From Lachnospiraceae bacterium UBA7143 (GTDB taxonomy: Bacteria > Bacillota > Clostridia > Lachnospirales > Lachnospiraceae), in assembly GCA_002491905.1 (NCBI GenBank), contig DKWV01000054.1:1-37123 (forward strand): a stretch of 37,123 bases of DNA. The letters are read 5' to 3'. A program made the position numbers and the translations under genes. Below the pieces are notes generated by a model. It was not told the DNA's origin and made no database searches. It saw nothing but the letters and a program-made list of their open reading frames with translations. The number at the start of each line of letters is the position of its first letter. Position 1 is the stretch's first letter. This document shows positions 14,613 through 23,407 of the stretch, in pieces.

Positions 14613-17127
14613 CACCGTCCTCGGCCTTGCCCTCAGTAAGCTGCGCTACAACAAAAGCCGCACCCTTCTCACCGGCATTGCAATTATGCTCACCACCATG
14701 CTTCTTGCGGCCATCGGCACCGTCGGCGTGGCCACCTTTGATATGAACAAACAAATTTACTCAATGTCAGATTATCACGCCTCCTTTAACGGCCTGACAC
14801 CCGAGCAGGTACAGATCCTGTCCTCGCATATTCAGGTGGAGGCCTTGAATACCAGCGAGACCTTTGCGGATATCATAAACGGTAAAATGAACGGCGTTCT
14901 CTATTTCCAGGAAACCCTGCGGGATGACAGGGCCGATACCACAGGCAGCGGCATACACGCGCAGGAACCGGCAGAAGGACATTATCCCGAAGCGGAGGAT
15001 GAAATCTGCTCCTCCCCAATCTTTTTCAGGCGCGTGGGCGCAGAACCTGTTGTCGGCGGCAAAGTAACCCTCTCCTTCCGTGTAAACGGCAAAGGGGAAA
15101 TCCTGACGAAAGAGTTTACCATCAGCGGCCTGCTGCCCGACGTAGAAATTGACGAAGATATAGATGACAGCCGCCTGATGTGGGCCGCTCAGGTCTCCCA
15201 AGTCCTCCTGCACGAATATGAAAAGTCCGATCTTTACAAGCCCGAGCCAAGCGCCACCCTGCGCGTTTACGGGGAGGATGAGTTGACTTACGATGAAATG
15301 GAAGAGCGGATTCTTTCTGTCGCCGCGGACATCGGACTGGATGAAGCAGATGTAAGCCTTAACAAAGAGTATCTTTTCACCGCAACCGACCCGGGTACGG
15401 AAATCATAGCTGTCGTTGCCGCAATCAGCCTGATTGTCATTCTTTTTTCCGCTCTGGTGATTTACAGCATCTACTATGTGGGCGTGATCACCGACGTGCA
15501 GGAGATCGGTAAGCTGAAAGCGCTTGGCGCGTCGGGCCGCCAGATAGCCAAAATGCTTTCCTGGCAGGGCGCCATAATTTCGGCCTTTGCGGTTCCCTTG
15601 GGACTGCTGATTGGATTTTTGCTTCCCTATTTCCTGTTTCCACTGGCTCTGTGGGTATACCAGAGCGGTTCCGCCATCAGCTCCTACTCCCGCGATGCAG
15701 TGATGGCTGTTGTCGGGCAGCTTCATATGTTTTCCCTGCCTGTACTTCTGGCAGCGGCCGCAGCATCATTAGCCACCGTCGCCATATCCCTTCGAAAACC
15801 CATCCGGATGGCGAAAAAAATTTCCCCAGTGGAAGCCATCCGCTATCAGGAAAACAGCAGCGACCGTAAGAGCCGTAACGGGCACCACGAGATAAAGGTT
15901 TCCACTCTGACTCTTGCCAACCTGACACGCAATAAGAGACGCACCACTGTCACCATCCTGACAATGGGTTTAAGCTGCGTACTCTTTATCTGCGTCTCCG
16001 CCATACTCAGCAGCGTCAGCGCGGAGGACCTGGCAAGACGGAATATCCCCAGAGGCGATTTTCGCATTTCTCTGGATTACGCGCTGCATGATAAGGAATA
16101 TCCTGAAAACAATCTGGACAGTCTGGTTCAGAAAAATTATTTTAATGACGCTTTCCTTGCGCAGCTGCTCTCCATAGAAGGCGTAGAATCGGTAGAACGC
16201 GAACACGGCAGAATCCTTTCCTCTTCGAATATGGAATCCACCCTGTATGAAGACCACGAAAACTGCCTGCAGCTCTCCTATTTTACCAGAGACGAAGTGG
16301 CAAAATTAAACGCCTGTCTAAATCAGGGAAGCATCGACTACGACCGCATGGCAGCAAACAACGAACTTGTTTTCACCAATGACTACTATTTTTCGCAGTA
16401 TGGTCTTTCCCTTGGTGAAACTTATTCGCTGACCCTCTATGACGGTAACCGGGAAATTCCTTTTACATCCACACTCACCGCGCTGGCAACGCCAGACAAC
16501 GGGTTTCCTGTCGATCTGCCTTTCCTGATCATGACGGAGGATACCTGGGACAGCCTTGGACTTACCAGCGATCCTACCACGGATATTTATCTGCATGTAA
16601 ATAATGCATATTATGACAGTGTGAAGGAAACGCTGCGGGAGCTGGTGTCGGGAAACGAACATTTCACCCTTTATGCCCTGGATGTGGAAATGAGAGTCGG
16701 CCGTTCCAGCGTAGGACTGATGAGAGATCCGCTCTACCTGCTTCTGATCCTCATCGCCGTGATTGGCTTCATCAACCTGATCAACACCATGATCACCAGC
16801 ATTGTCACGAGGAAGAAGGAACTGGGCATCCTGCAGGCTCTCGGCCTCTCCGACAGGCAGCTCGTACGCATGCTCTCCGGGGAAGGACTTGTCTTCACCG
16901 CAGGCACTCTTCTGATCAGCCTGACGCTTGGGAACTTTTTCGGCTGGCTGTTCTACCGATGGGCAAAACAGGAGCATTTTATGAGCATCAGCCGCTATCA
17001 TTATCCCCTTCGGGAAACCGTCGGCCTCGCTCTGGTTTTGCTGGCCGGTCAGACCTTAATTACACTGTTTATCAATAAGAAAGTGAAAAAAGAGAGTCTG
17101 ATCGACCGTATTCGGAACGAAGAGTGA
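14599..17127 (+). CDS. FtsX-family ABC transporter permease (double FtsX domain)
   Basis: The protein has about 842 residues. It has TM1 near 18-40, a large extracytoplasmic domain (about 45-270), three TMs, then a second half with its own TM (about 445-465), another extracytoplasmic domain (about 470-710) and three C-terminal TMs. Two FtsX domains are recognisable, around KLKALGASGRQIAKML and KELGILQALGLSDRQLVRML. Such permeases export or extract lipoproteins, peptides or toxins, or transmit force to the envelope. The ATG at 14599 is preceded by GAGGTGG and lies inside the end of the ATPase gene. The substrate is unknown; peptide-antibiotic resistance is one possibility. Confidence 0.92.
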   Translation: MKRDNTVLGLALSKLRYNKSRTLLTGIAIMLTTMLLAAIGTVGVATFDMNKQIYSMSDYHASFNGLTPEQVQILSSHIQVEALNTSETFADIINGKMNGVLYFQETLRDDRADTTGSGIHAQEPAEGHYPEAEDEICSSPIFFRRVGAEPVVGGKVTLSFRVNGKGEILTKEFTISGLLPDVEIDEDIDDSRLMWAAQVSQVLLHEYEKSDLYKPEPSATLRVYGEDELTYDEMEERILSVAADIGLDEADVSLNKEYLFTATDPGTEIIAVVAAISLIVILFSALVIYSIYYVGVITDVQEIGKLKALGASGRQIAKMLSWQGAIISAFAVPLGLLIGFLLPYFLFPLALWVYQSGSAISSYSRDAVMAVVGQLHMFSLPVLLAAAAASLATVAISLRKPIRMAKKISPVEAIRYQENSSDRKSRNGHHEIKVSTLTLANLTRNKRRTTVTILTMGLSCVLFICVSAILSSVSAEDLARRNIPRGDFRISLDYALHDKEYPENNLDSLVQKNYFNDAFLAQLLSIEGVESVEREHGRILSSSNMESTLYEDHENCLQLSYFTRDEVAKLNACLNQGSIDYDRMAANNELVFTNDYYFSQYGLSLGETYSLTLYDGNREIPFTSTLTALATPDNGFPVDLPFLIMTEDTWDSLGLTSDPTTDIYLHVNNAYYDSVKETLRELVSGNEHFTLYALDVEMRVGRSSVGLMRDPLYLLLILIAVIGFINLINTMITSIVTRKKELGILQALGLSDRQLVRMLSGEGLVFTAGTLLISLTLGNFFGWLFYRWAKQEHFMSISRYHYPLRETVGLALVLLAGQTLITLFINKKVKKESLIDRIRNEE

Positions 17128-17179
17128 CTGTCAGTCATTAGTAATAATATACAAATATTTCGCACTTTATCACAATTTA

Positions 17180-17237
17180 TTGTGTGTTTATACAAATAGT
17201 GTTATAATAAACGCAGATTTACCAATCTGCGTTTATT
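17180..17237 (+). promoter_or_regulatory. Chemoreceptor promoter overlapped by a perfect 14-bp palindrome
   Basis: TTGTGT (17180-17185), a 17-nt spacer and a perfect TATAAT (17203-17208) form a sigma-A promoter about 60 nt before the chemoreceptor start. A perfect 14-bp inverted repeat with a 4-nt TACC centre (left arm 17206-17219, right arm 17224-17237) begins inside the -10 and covers the start site. It could be an operator, a 5' mRNA hairpin, or a terminator for the upstream transporter operon; the T-rich right arm allows the last reading. Confidence 0.6.
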
Positions 17238-17270
17238 TCTGCCATTTTTCTGTGTGAGGAGGGTTCCAAC

Positions 17271-18725
17271 ATGTCAAAAGAGCAGTACAAAGTAGCTAAT
17301 TCCAAAATTTTTCCCGTAATTATGATTATACTGGGATATTTCCTGATTACTTTCCTTCTGTCTATTCTGACGGGAAACAGCACCTGGAAGGTATGGATAC
17401 AGATCGGATTCACGGTTTCCGCTATCCTTGTTGACATTTTCGCGCTTATCAAAAACCGGGAAACGAAAGCCTGCTCTGTCGCTCTGATGGGTTCCTGTGC
17501 CCTCGCCTATGTAGTGATCGTTCTGTTAAACAGCAACGTCGGCGTATTTACCTATGTGTTTCCCCTGATCGTCTCCTCTATGGCTTTTCTGAATGTAAAG
17601 CTGGCTTTCTGGGGAAACGCCGTTGCCATTATTGCCAATCTGCTGCGCGTCATTATTCACTGGAGCAGCGAGGGCGACTATGGCAGCCGGTCAATTATAG
17701 AGATTTTTTCCCTCCTTCTGATGGCGCTCGCTTCCATTACGGTAACACGCCTGCTGATCCGTTTTAACGAGGAAAACATGGCCTCCATCACCGAGGCAGC
17801 CAAAGAGCAGGAACTGACCAACCAGACCATGAGCCAGGTTGCGGATGAGATCACAGCCCACTTTACAGAAGCCATGCAGATGGTGGACGAGCTGAAGCAG
17901 TGTGTGGACACCTGTAATTTTGCAATGGAAAACATTGCAGACAGCACGGAGAATACCGCCGACTCCATCCAGGCGCAGGCCGCCATGTGCGTGGAGATCC
18001 ATACCGCCTCCGATACGGCGGACGGAGAAATCCGCGCCATGATGGACGCTTCCGACAGAACCATGAAGACCATCTCCGAGGGTTCAAACGAGATACGCAA
18101 ATTGAAAGAACAGGCTGAAAATGTTGCCTCTGCAAGCGACACAACAGTGCAGGTAATTTCGCGGCTGACCGCGCAGATCAATAATGTGCAGGAGTTCATC
18201 GGCACAATCTTAAGCATTGCCGGAAAGACCAATCTGCTTGCCCTGAACGCCTCCATTGAAGCAGCGAGAGCGGGGGAGGCTGGCAAAGGTTTTGCCGTGG
18301 TAGCCGACGAAATCCGGGAGCTTTCCGAGCAGACCAAAGAGGCTTCCAACAACATCACTGCCATCATTAACGAACTAAACAGCGACGCAAAATCAGCCAA
18401 CGAAAGCATTGAAGCCTCCGCCGCTTCCGTGCGCACGCAGAATGAAATGATTGAGAGCATGCGCGGCCGTTTTGAAAACATTCACAGCGAGATGACCGAA
18501 CTGGCTGCGAAAGTAAAAAATACGGAGGAGAGCGTCAATGTGATACTCACCTCCACAGATACCATTTCTGAAAATATAACGCATCTCTCCGCTACCAGCG
18601 AAGAAGTTGCCGCATCCTCCACCGAAGGCCTCCGCACCTCCGAGACCTCTGTGGAAAATATGAACGCCTGCAAGGAAGTTCTGGAAAAGATCTCCTCCCT
18701 TGCCCTGACGCTTAAGGCCAACTAA
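17271..18725 (+). CDS. Methyl-accepting chemotaxis protein with six-TM N-terminal region
   Basis: The 484-residue protein has about six membrane segments in its first ~170 residues with only short loops, no periplasmic-type ligand domain and no clear HAMP. A long cytoplasmic coiled-coil follows (about 180-480). The conserved hairpin tip is at about 310-355, with IAGKTNLLALNASIEAARAG, then EAGKGFAVVADEIR. It should signal to CheA/CheW to bias flagellar rotation. GAGGAGGG precedes the ATG. The gene stands alone between an ABC transporter and the convergent fabH, ending 4 nt from it, with no other chemotaxis genes. Sensing must be intramembrane or cytoplasmic. Confidence 0.93.
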   Translation: MSKEQYKVANSKIFPVIMIILGYFLITFLLSILTGNSTWKVWIQIGFTVSAILVDIFALIKNRETKACSVALMGSCALAYVVIVLLNSNVGVFTYVFPLIVSSMAFLNVKLAFWGNAVAIIANLLRVIIHWSSEGDYGSRSIIEIFSLLLMALASITVTRLLIRFNEENMASITEAAKEQELTNQTMSQVADEITAHFTEAMQMVDELKQCVDTCNFAMENIADSTENTADSIQAQAAMCVEIHTASDTADGEIRAMMDASDRTMKTISEGSNEIRKLKEQAENVASASDTTVQVISRLTAQINNVQEFIGTILSIAGKTNLLALNASIEAARAGEAGKGFAVVADEIRELSEQTKEASNNITAIINELNSDAKSANESIEASAASVRTQNEMIESMRGRFENIHSEMTELAAKVKNTEESVNVILTSTDTISENITHLSATSEEVAASSTEGLRTSETSVENMNACKEVLEKISSLALTLKAN

Positions 18726-18729
18726 ACTG

Positions 18730-19695
18730 TTACCACTCTACCACTGCGGACGCCCATGTCAGGCCGCCGCCGAAACCGCTGAGCGCAACCTTCATACCGG
18801 GTTTTAGCAATCCTTTACGGTTCATCTCATCAAGCAGGATCGGCACGCTGGCCGCTGAGATATTTCCACAATGGTCCAGACTGATCGGGAACTTATCCTC
18901 CGTAAGGTGGAGCCGCTTTGACACCGACTGGATAATGCGGATATTCGCCTGATGCAGCGCAAAATAATCAATATCGTCCGGCGTAAGGCCCGCCGCCTCT
19001 ATGGTCTTCTGTAAAGAAGCAGGCACCGTGGTCACGGCAAACTTATAGACCTCCTGCCCGTCCATATGCACAAACTCAAGCCTCTGGTCCGTCTGGATCA
19101 GGGGATTGTTATTGGTGCGGCCCGGACAGGCAAGCACATCCCCTTTCGCACCGTCGGAGCCCTGGTCAAAGGCAAGCAGACCGTACTGTTCATCTCCGCG
19201 CACAACCGCTGCGCCCGCACCGTCGCCAAAGAGCACGCAGGTGCTCCTGTCCTCCCAGTCCACGATCTTAGAAAGCGTCTCCGCCCCCAAAATCAGCGCA
19301 GTCCGATATATTCCTGCCCGTATATAGGCATTGGCTATATTCATGGCAAACATAAAACCGGCACAGGCTGCATTGATATCGAATGCGACCGCGTTTTTTG
19401 CACCGATCGCCGCCTGTACTTCGCAGGCACAGGCAGGCGTCACGAAGTCCGCCGACACCGTACCCAGAATAATCAGGTCGATTTCCTCCGCGGTCACACC
19501 CGCATTCTCCATCGCGCGCTTCGCAGCCTCTATGGACATGCTTGCGGTTGTCTCCTCCTTCACCAGATGCCGTTCCCTGATTCCCGTCCTGCTGCTGATC
19601 CACTCATCGGAGGTGTCCATCAGCTTTGACAGATCATCATTTGTCACCACTGTCTTTGGCAGACAGCTCCCCGTTCCTATGATTCTTGTTTTCAC
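18730..19695 (-). CDS. fabH: Beta-ketoacyl-ACP synthase III
   Basis: The 321-residue enzyme condenses acetyl-CoA (or a branched primer) with malonyl-ACP to start fatty-acid synthesis. The catalytic triad is visible as C111 (INAACAGF), H248 (FALHQAN) and N278 (CGNIS), and the C-terminal SGFGGGLTWASAVVEW is typical. The start is a GTG overlapping the previous gene's stop (GTGA), so translation is coupled. Its place at the 3' end of the cluster is unusual; in many Clostridia and lactic acid bacteria fabH is at the 5' end next to the regulator. Confidence 0.97.
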   Translation of the reverse strand: MKTRIIGTGSCLPKTVVTNDDLSKLMDTSDEWISSRTGIRERHLVKEETTASMSIEAAKRAMENAGVTAEEIDLIILGTVSADFVTPACACEVQAAIGAKNAVAFDINAACAGFMFAMNIANAYIRAGIYRTALILGAETLSKIVDWEDRSTCVLFGDGAGAAVVRGDEQYGLLAFDQGSDGAKGDVLACPGRTNNNPLIQTDQRLEFVHMDGQEVYKFAVTTVPASLQKTIEAAGLTPDDIDYFALHQANIRIIQSVSKRLHLTEDKFPISLDHCGNISAASVPILLDEMNRKGLLKPGMKVALSGFGGGLTWASAVVEW

Positions 19696-20747
19696 GCAAA
19701 TTCCTCCAGTATATCTTTTACATGCTCCAGATGTGTTGCGCGGTATGCGTTTGCACCGCAGAAAAGCAGCGCCTCATCCACCTTTCCCTTCACGGCGTTC
19801 ACAAGCGCATCCGTGATACAGTAGGGTGTATCCGCTCCTTTGCAGGTGCTGATGCATAGATGGCATTTTTCATGGGGAATCTGGCCCTCCTTTGCACGCT
19901 TCATAAAGGGATTTAAGATCGCCCGGCCTGGCATACCCACGGGACTCTGCACAATGACAATGTCCTCCTTTTTCGCGTCGATATAACTCTGCTTGTAAGC
20001 CGGATCCGCATCACACTCATAAGTAGTCACAAAACGTGTCGCCATCTGCACGCCGGAGGTTCCCATTTCCAGATAATGCTCCATATCCTCACGGGTATAG
20101 ATACCGCCCGCCATAACGACAGGAATCTCTGCCCCGTGTTCCGCCGCCGTCTCATCAACCTGCGCTATAATCGCTTTCACCTCGTCGTCATAGTGCAGTC
20201 CCTCGATATCCACAAGCTGTTCCTTATGAAACCCCAGATGCCCACCGGCCAGAGGGCCTTCGACCACCACCGCATCCGGCAGCCTGTTGTATTTTTTCCA
20301 CCAGTATTTCATAATGATCTGCGCCGATTTCACACTGGACACAATGGGCGCCAGCTTCGTCTTCGCCGCCCCCACAATCTTCGGCAGATCCACGGGCAGA
20401 CCCGCGCCAGAGATAATCAGGTCAATCCCCGCTGCCACCGCCGCCCTTACATACTCTTCATACTTTCTGGTAGCCACCATGATGTTGACGCCCAGAACTC
20501 CGCCTTTGGCAATCTCCCTCGCCTTCGCGATCTCTGTCCCGATTGCGCGCAGGTTCGCTCCGATCGGATCCGTGTCAAAATCCGGCTCCCGGTAACCGAT
20601 CTGTGCCGTGGAAATCACGCCGATTCCACCCTCTTTCGCCACATTTCCGGCAAGCGAGGAAAGGCTGATACCGACCCCCATACCACCCTGAATCACCGGC
20701 ACACGTGCCACTAAGTCTCCGATTTTTAAAGGTTTTACATTTACCAT
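19692..20747 (-). CDS. FabK-like/nitronate monooxygenase family FMN protein (second paralogue)
   Basis: The 351-residue FMN TIM-barrel protein opens with VPVIQGGMGVGISL and has VEGPLAGGHLGF and VVMAGGIYTREDMEHYLEMG, as in the NMO/FabK family. It is longer than true FabK and carries a Cys-rich segment near 290-310 (CHLCISTC, then YC), then an extra C-terminal region with another Cys. It lies between fabZ and fabH, coupled to fabH by a 4-nt overlap. A true fabK is already present at the 5' end, so this may be a second enoyl reductase, a nitronate monooxygenase, or a reductase for another acyl substrate. SD AGGTGAGG. Confidence 0.85.
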   Translation of the reverse strand: MVNVKPLKIGDLVARVPVIQGGMGVGISLSSLAGNVAKEGGIGVISTAQIGYREPDFDTDPIGANLRAIGTEIAKAREIAKGGVLGVNIMVATRKYEEYVRAAVAAGIDLIISGAGLPVDLPKIVGAAKTKLAPIVSSVKSAQIIMKYWWKKYNRLPDAVVVEGPLAGGHLGFHKEQLVDIEGLHYDDEVKAIIAQVDETAAEHGAEIPVVMAGGIYTREDMEHYLEMGTSGVQMATRFVTTYECDADPAYKQSYIDAKKEDIVIVQSPVGMPGRAILNPFMKRAKEGQIPHEKCHLCISTCKGADTPYCITDALVNAVKGKVDEALLFCGANAYRATHLEHVKDILEEFA

Positions 20748-20795
20748 TTGTCTATGGCCTCACCTTTCTGACGCCCCGTCAAGCCGCCCTTCGCC

Positions 20796-21230
20796 TTACG
20801 CCTCGCCGATAGCAAAGGTCAGCTCGGCCTGTGTCACTAATTTTCCGTCCACATAAGCCTTTCCTGCGCCTACGCCGATAGGCCCCTTTACCTTAATGAT
20901 CTCCGTCTCCAACGTCAACACATCACCAGGAACCACTTTCCCCTTAAATTTGGCGTTGTTGATCGCCGCAAAGTAGGCAGTCTTTCCCTTAAATTCGGGC
21001 TGGCTCAAAATTGCCACCGCCCCTGTCTGCGCAAGCGCCTCCACAATCAGCACGCCCGGCATTACAGGCTCCCCCGGAAAATGCCCCGCAAAGAACGGCT
21101 CATTGTAGGACACACACTTCTTCGCGACAACGCGCTTCCCCTCTTCCATCTCCTCTATCGTGTCAATCAGCATAAAGGGCTGTCTGTGGGGAATGATATC
21201 CATAATTTCTTTTGCACCCATTAATGACAT
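20796..21230 (-). CDS. fabZ: 3-hydroxyacyl-ACP dehydratase
   Basis: The 144-residue hot-dog-fold enzyme removes water from 3-hydroxyacyl-ACP. The family start IMDIIPHRQPFMLIDTI is present, and the catalytic H50 (FAGHFPGEP) and E64 (LIVEALAQ) are in place. A longer frame opens at 21332, but the ATG at 21230 has a strong GGAGGAG SD and lies 13 nt after the fabF stop. No FabA/FabM/FabN-like isomerase is seen, so how unsaturated acids are made is not answered here. Confidence 0.96.
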   Translation of the reverse strand: MSLMGAKEIMDIIPHRQPFMLIDTIEEMEEGKRVVAKKCVSYNEPFFAGHFPGEPVMPGVLIVEALAQTGAVAILSQPEFKGKTAYFAAINNAKFKGKVVPGDVLTLETEIIKVKGPIGVGAGKAYVDGKLVTQAELTFAIGEA

Positions 21231-21243
21231 GTTGAATCTCCTC

Positions 21244-22479
21244 CTATCCGCGGAACTTTTTAACAAGCAGGCTCGCGTTATGTCCGCCGAATCCAAGGGA
21301 ATTGGACAGCGCGTACTCAAAGTTCTCCTCATAAGCTTCCTTACAGTAGTTTAAATCACACTCCTCATCCGGCACCTGATAGCCCACGGTTCTGTGGATA
21401 TATCCCTCCTGCAGCTCCTTCACACAAGTGACAAACTCGATCGCGCCCGCCGCGCCCAGAAGGTGACCCACCATAGACTTGGTGGAGTTAATCTTAATGT
21501 CCTTCGCATGGTCACCGAACAGCAGCTTGATCGCCCGCGTCTCAAAAAGATCGTTATGATGCGTCGCCGTTCCGTGAGCATTGATATAGGTAATGTCGTT
21601 CAGGTTCAGTCCAGCATCCCTCACCGCATACTCCATAGCCTTGGCCGCGCCCGCGCCGTCCTCCGCCGGGGAAGTGATGTGATAAGCGTCAGAGCTGCAT
21701 CCGTATCCAGCTACCTCCGCATAAATCTTCGCACCCCTTGCCTTCGCGTGCTCTAACTCCTCCAGCACAACCACGCCCGCACCTTCGCCCATAACGAAGC
21801 CGCTTCTCTCCTTATCAAACGGAATGGAACATCTCGTCGGATCCTCACTGGTAGAAAGCGCCGTCAGCGCAGAAAAACCGCCGATACCGATAGGACACAC
21901 ACTGCCCTCCGTGCCGCCTGCCACCATGACCTCCGCATCTCCGTACTGGATCGTGCGGAACGCCTCACCGATGGAGTTTGTGCCTGTCGCGCAGGCCGTC
22001 ACCACGTTGATGCTTTTACCCTTAAGGCCGAACTGGATCGACACATTTCCTGCCGCCATATTGGAGATCGTCAGCGGTACAAAGAGCGGCTCAATCCTGC
22101 CCGGGCCCTTCTCCAAAAGTCTGCTGTGGGAACGCTCCATCGCCTGCAGGGAACCTGTGCCAGAGCCAACCGCCACGCCTACGCGGTAAGGGTCTTCCTT
22201 CTCCATGTCGATCCCCGCATCTTCCAGCGCCTCTTTCGTCGCCGCCACCGCGTACTGGGAAAAAGGCTCCATTCTCTTAGCCGCCTTAAAATCCATGTAG
22301 TTCTTGCCGTCGAAGCCCTTGACCTCCGCCGCCAGCTTACACTTAAAATCAGTCGTGTCAAACTTCGTGATCGGCGCGAAACCGATCTTTCCCTCTTTCA
22401 CACCTGCCCAAAACTCATCCACGCTCAATCCGATGGGTGTAATCGCACCCATTCCCGTTACTACCACTCGCCTGCTCAT
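21244..22479 (-). CDS. fabF: Beta-ketoacyl-ACP synthase II
   Basis: The 411-residue elongating condensing enzyme has C163 (TACATGTNSIGEAF), H302 (AHGTATHHND) and H339 (SMVGHLLGAAG). A TTG-started extension exists to 22503, but the ATG at 22479 has AGGAG about 11 nt upstream and begins the standard MSRRVVVTG. The gene is separated from fabG by a 141-nt gap full of palindromes, unlike the tight spacing elsewhere in the cluster, which suggests altered expression at this joint. Confidence 0.97.
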   Translation of the reverse strand: MSRRVVVTGMGAITPIGLSVDEFWAGVKEGKIGFAPITKFDTTDFKCKLAAEVKGFDGKNYMDFKAAKRMEPFSQYAVAATKEALEDAGIDMEKEDPYRVGVAVGSGTGSLQAMERSHSRLLEKGPGRIEPLFVPLTISNMAAGNVSIQFGLKGKSINVVTACATGTNSIGEAFRTIQYGDAEVMVAGGTEGSVCPIGIGGFSALTALSTSEDPTRCSIPFDKERSGFVMGEGAGVVVLEELEHAKARGAKIYAEVAGYGCSSDAYHITSPAEDGAGAAKAMEYAVRDAGLNLNDITYINAHGTATHHNDLFETRAIKLLFGDHAKDIKINSTKSMVGHLLGAAGAIEFVTCVKELQEGYIHRTVGYQVPDEECDLNYCKEAYEENFEYALSNSLGFGGHNASLLVKKFRG

Positions 22480-22513
22480 TTCGTATTTTGCTCCTTTCCG
22501 CAATGTTAGACTC

Positions 22514-22560
22514 GCAAACCCGCGCTTCGCGCTTCCTGTCCGATTCCATCGGACGTTTGC
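22514..22560. repeat. Branched palindrome in the fabG-fabF gap (outer stem with two inner hairpins)
   Basis: GCAAAC (22514-22519) pairs with GTTTGC (22555-22560). Inside are GCGC-TTC-GCGC (22522-22532) and GTCCGAT-TCC-ATCGGAC (22538-22554), both perfect. RNA from either strand could fold as a three-way junction. It is GC-rich and palindromic like REP/BIME units. Confidence 0.65.
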
Positions 22561-22570
22561 TCGTTAACGC

Positions 22571-22620
22571 CGCCGAAAAACAAATGCCGCTTCGCGTCGC
22601 TTGTTTTTCTTTCGCGGCTG
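22571..22620. repeat. Second long palindrome in the fabG-fabF gap, sharing a 19-mer with the MATE leader
   Basis: GAAAAACAA (22575-22583) pairs perfectly with TTGTTTTTC (22601-22609), and the GC-rich ends GCCGCC and GCGGC extend the stem. The loop and right arm contain the 19-mer shared with 11693-11711. It lies next to the fabG stop codon. As a terminator it would be imperfect because T-richness is within the stem. Confidence 0.6.
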
Positions 22621-23361
22621 TTAGATCGCCATTCCGCCGTCCACTGAGATAACCTGTCCGGTGATGTACGCCGCTTTATCGCTTGCCAGAAATGCCACCG
22701 TCTCCGCGATATCCTTCGGCGTGCCTACGCGCTTTAAAGGAATCTGCGCAAGGGTCGCTTCCTTGGCTGCGTCCGTCATAGCCTGCGTCATGTCCGTGTC
22801 AATAAATCCCGGCGCAACCGCGTTCACCGTGATATTCCTGCTGGCAAGCTCTCTTGCCATAGACTTGGTGAGACCGATCACGCCCGCCTTGGAAGCCGCG
22901 TAGTTAGCCTGTCCAGCATTGCCAAGAACCCCGCTGACAGAGGACAGGTTAATAATTCTGCCCGCTTTCTGCTTTAAAAAAGGACGGTACATATGCTTGA
23001 TCGTATTGAATGTCCCTTTCAGATTGGTGTCGATAACCGCATCAAAATCGGCCTCCGTCATCTTAATCACCAGATTGTCCTTTGTGATGCCGGCGTTGTT
23101 CACCAGAATGTCAATATGCCCGAACTCGGCGAGCACATCCGTAATCATCTTCCCGCAGGCGTCAAAATCCCCTACGCTGCACTGCACCGCAGCCGCTTTT
23201 CTCCCCATAGCCTGAATCTGCGCTGCAACCTCCTCAGCCTTCTCCCTGGAACCATTATAATTCACGATCACATCCGCACCGTACTCCGCAAGCGTAAGTG
23301 CGATCTCTCTCCCGATTCCGCGCCCCGCGCCTGTCACAAGAGCTACTTTTCCAGTCAGCAT
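22621..23361 (-). CDS. fabG: 3-oxoacyl-ACP reductase
   Basis: The 246-residue short-chain dehydrogenase uses NADPH to reduce 3-ketoacyl-ACP. It has the Rossmann motif TGAGRGIG, NNAG (88-91), and the catalytic S141, Y154 and K158 (NLSSVSG, NYAASKAG). AAGGAG is 6 nt before the ATG. It follows fabD after 46 nt. The pathway-typical order fabD-fabG-fabF supports the call over other SDR enzymes. Confidence 0.97.
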   Translation of the reverse strand: MLTGKVALVTGAGRGIGREIALTLAEYGADVIVNYNGSREKAEEVAAQIQAMGRKAAAVQCSVGDFDACGKMITDVLAEFGHIDILVNNAGITKDNLVIKMTEADFDAVIDTNLKGTFNTIKHMYRPFLKQKAGRIINLSSVSGVLGNAGQANYAASKAGVIGLTKSMARELASRNITVNAVAPGFIDTDMTQAMTDAAKEATLAQIPLKRVGTPKDIAETVAFLASDKAAYITGQVISVDGGMAI

Positions 23362-23407
23362 ATCCTGCTCCTTTCCTATTTTCCCTGTTTGTGGCTCTCA
23401 CAGCCAT

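Noticed and set aside
12460..17127. BceRS-BceAB-type bacitracin resistance module
   Set aside because: The kinase has a real extracytoplasmic sensor and the permease is a duplicated-FtsX form rather than the ten-TM BceB layout, so only a general ABC exporter with a two-component system is supported.
20076..20714. Long open frame on the plus strand opposite the second FabK-like gene
   Set aside because: It is antisense to a clear flavoprotein gene and its translation is His/Arg-rich without any recognisable domain, as expected of a frame shadow.
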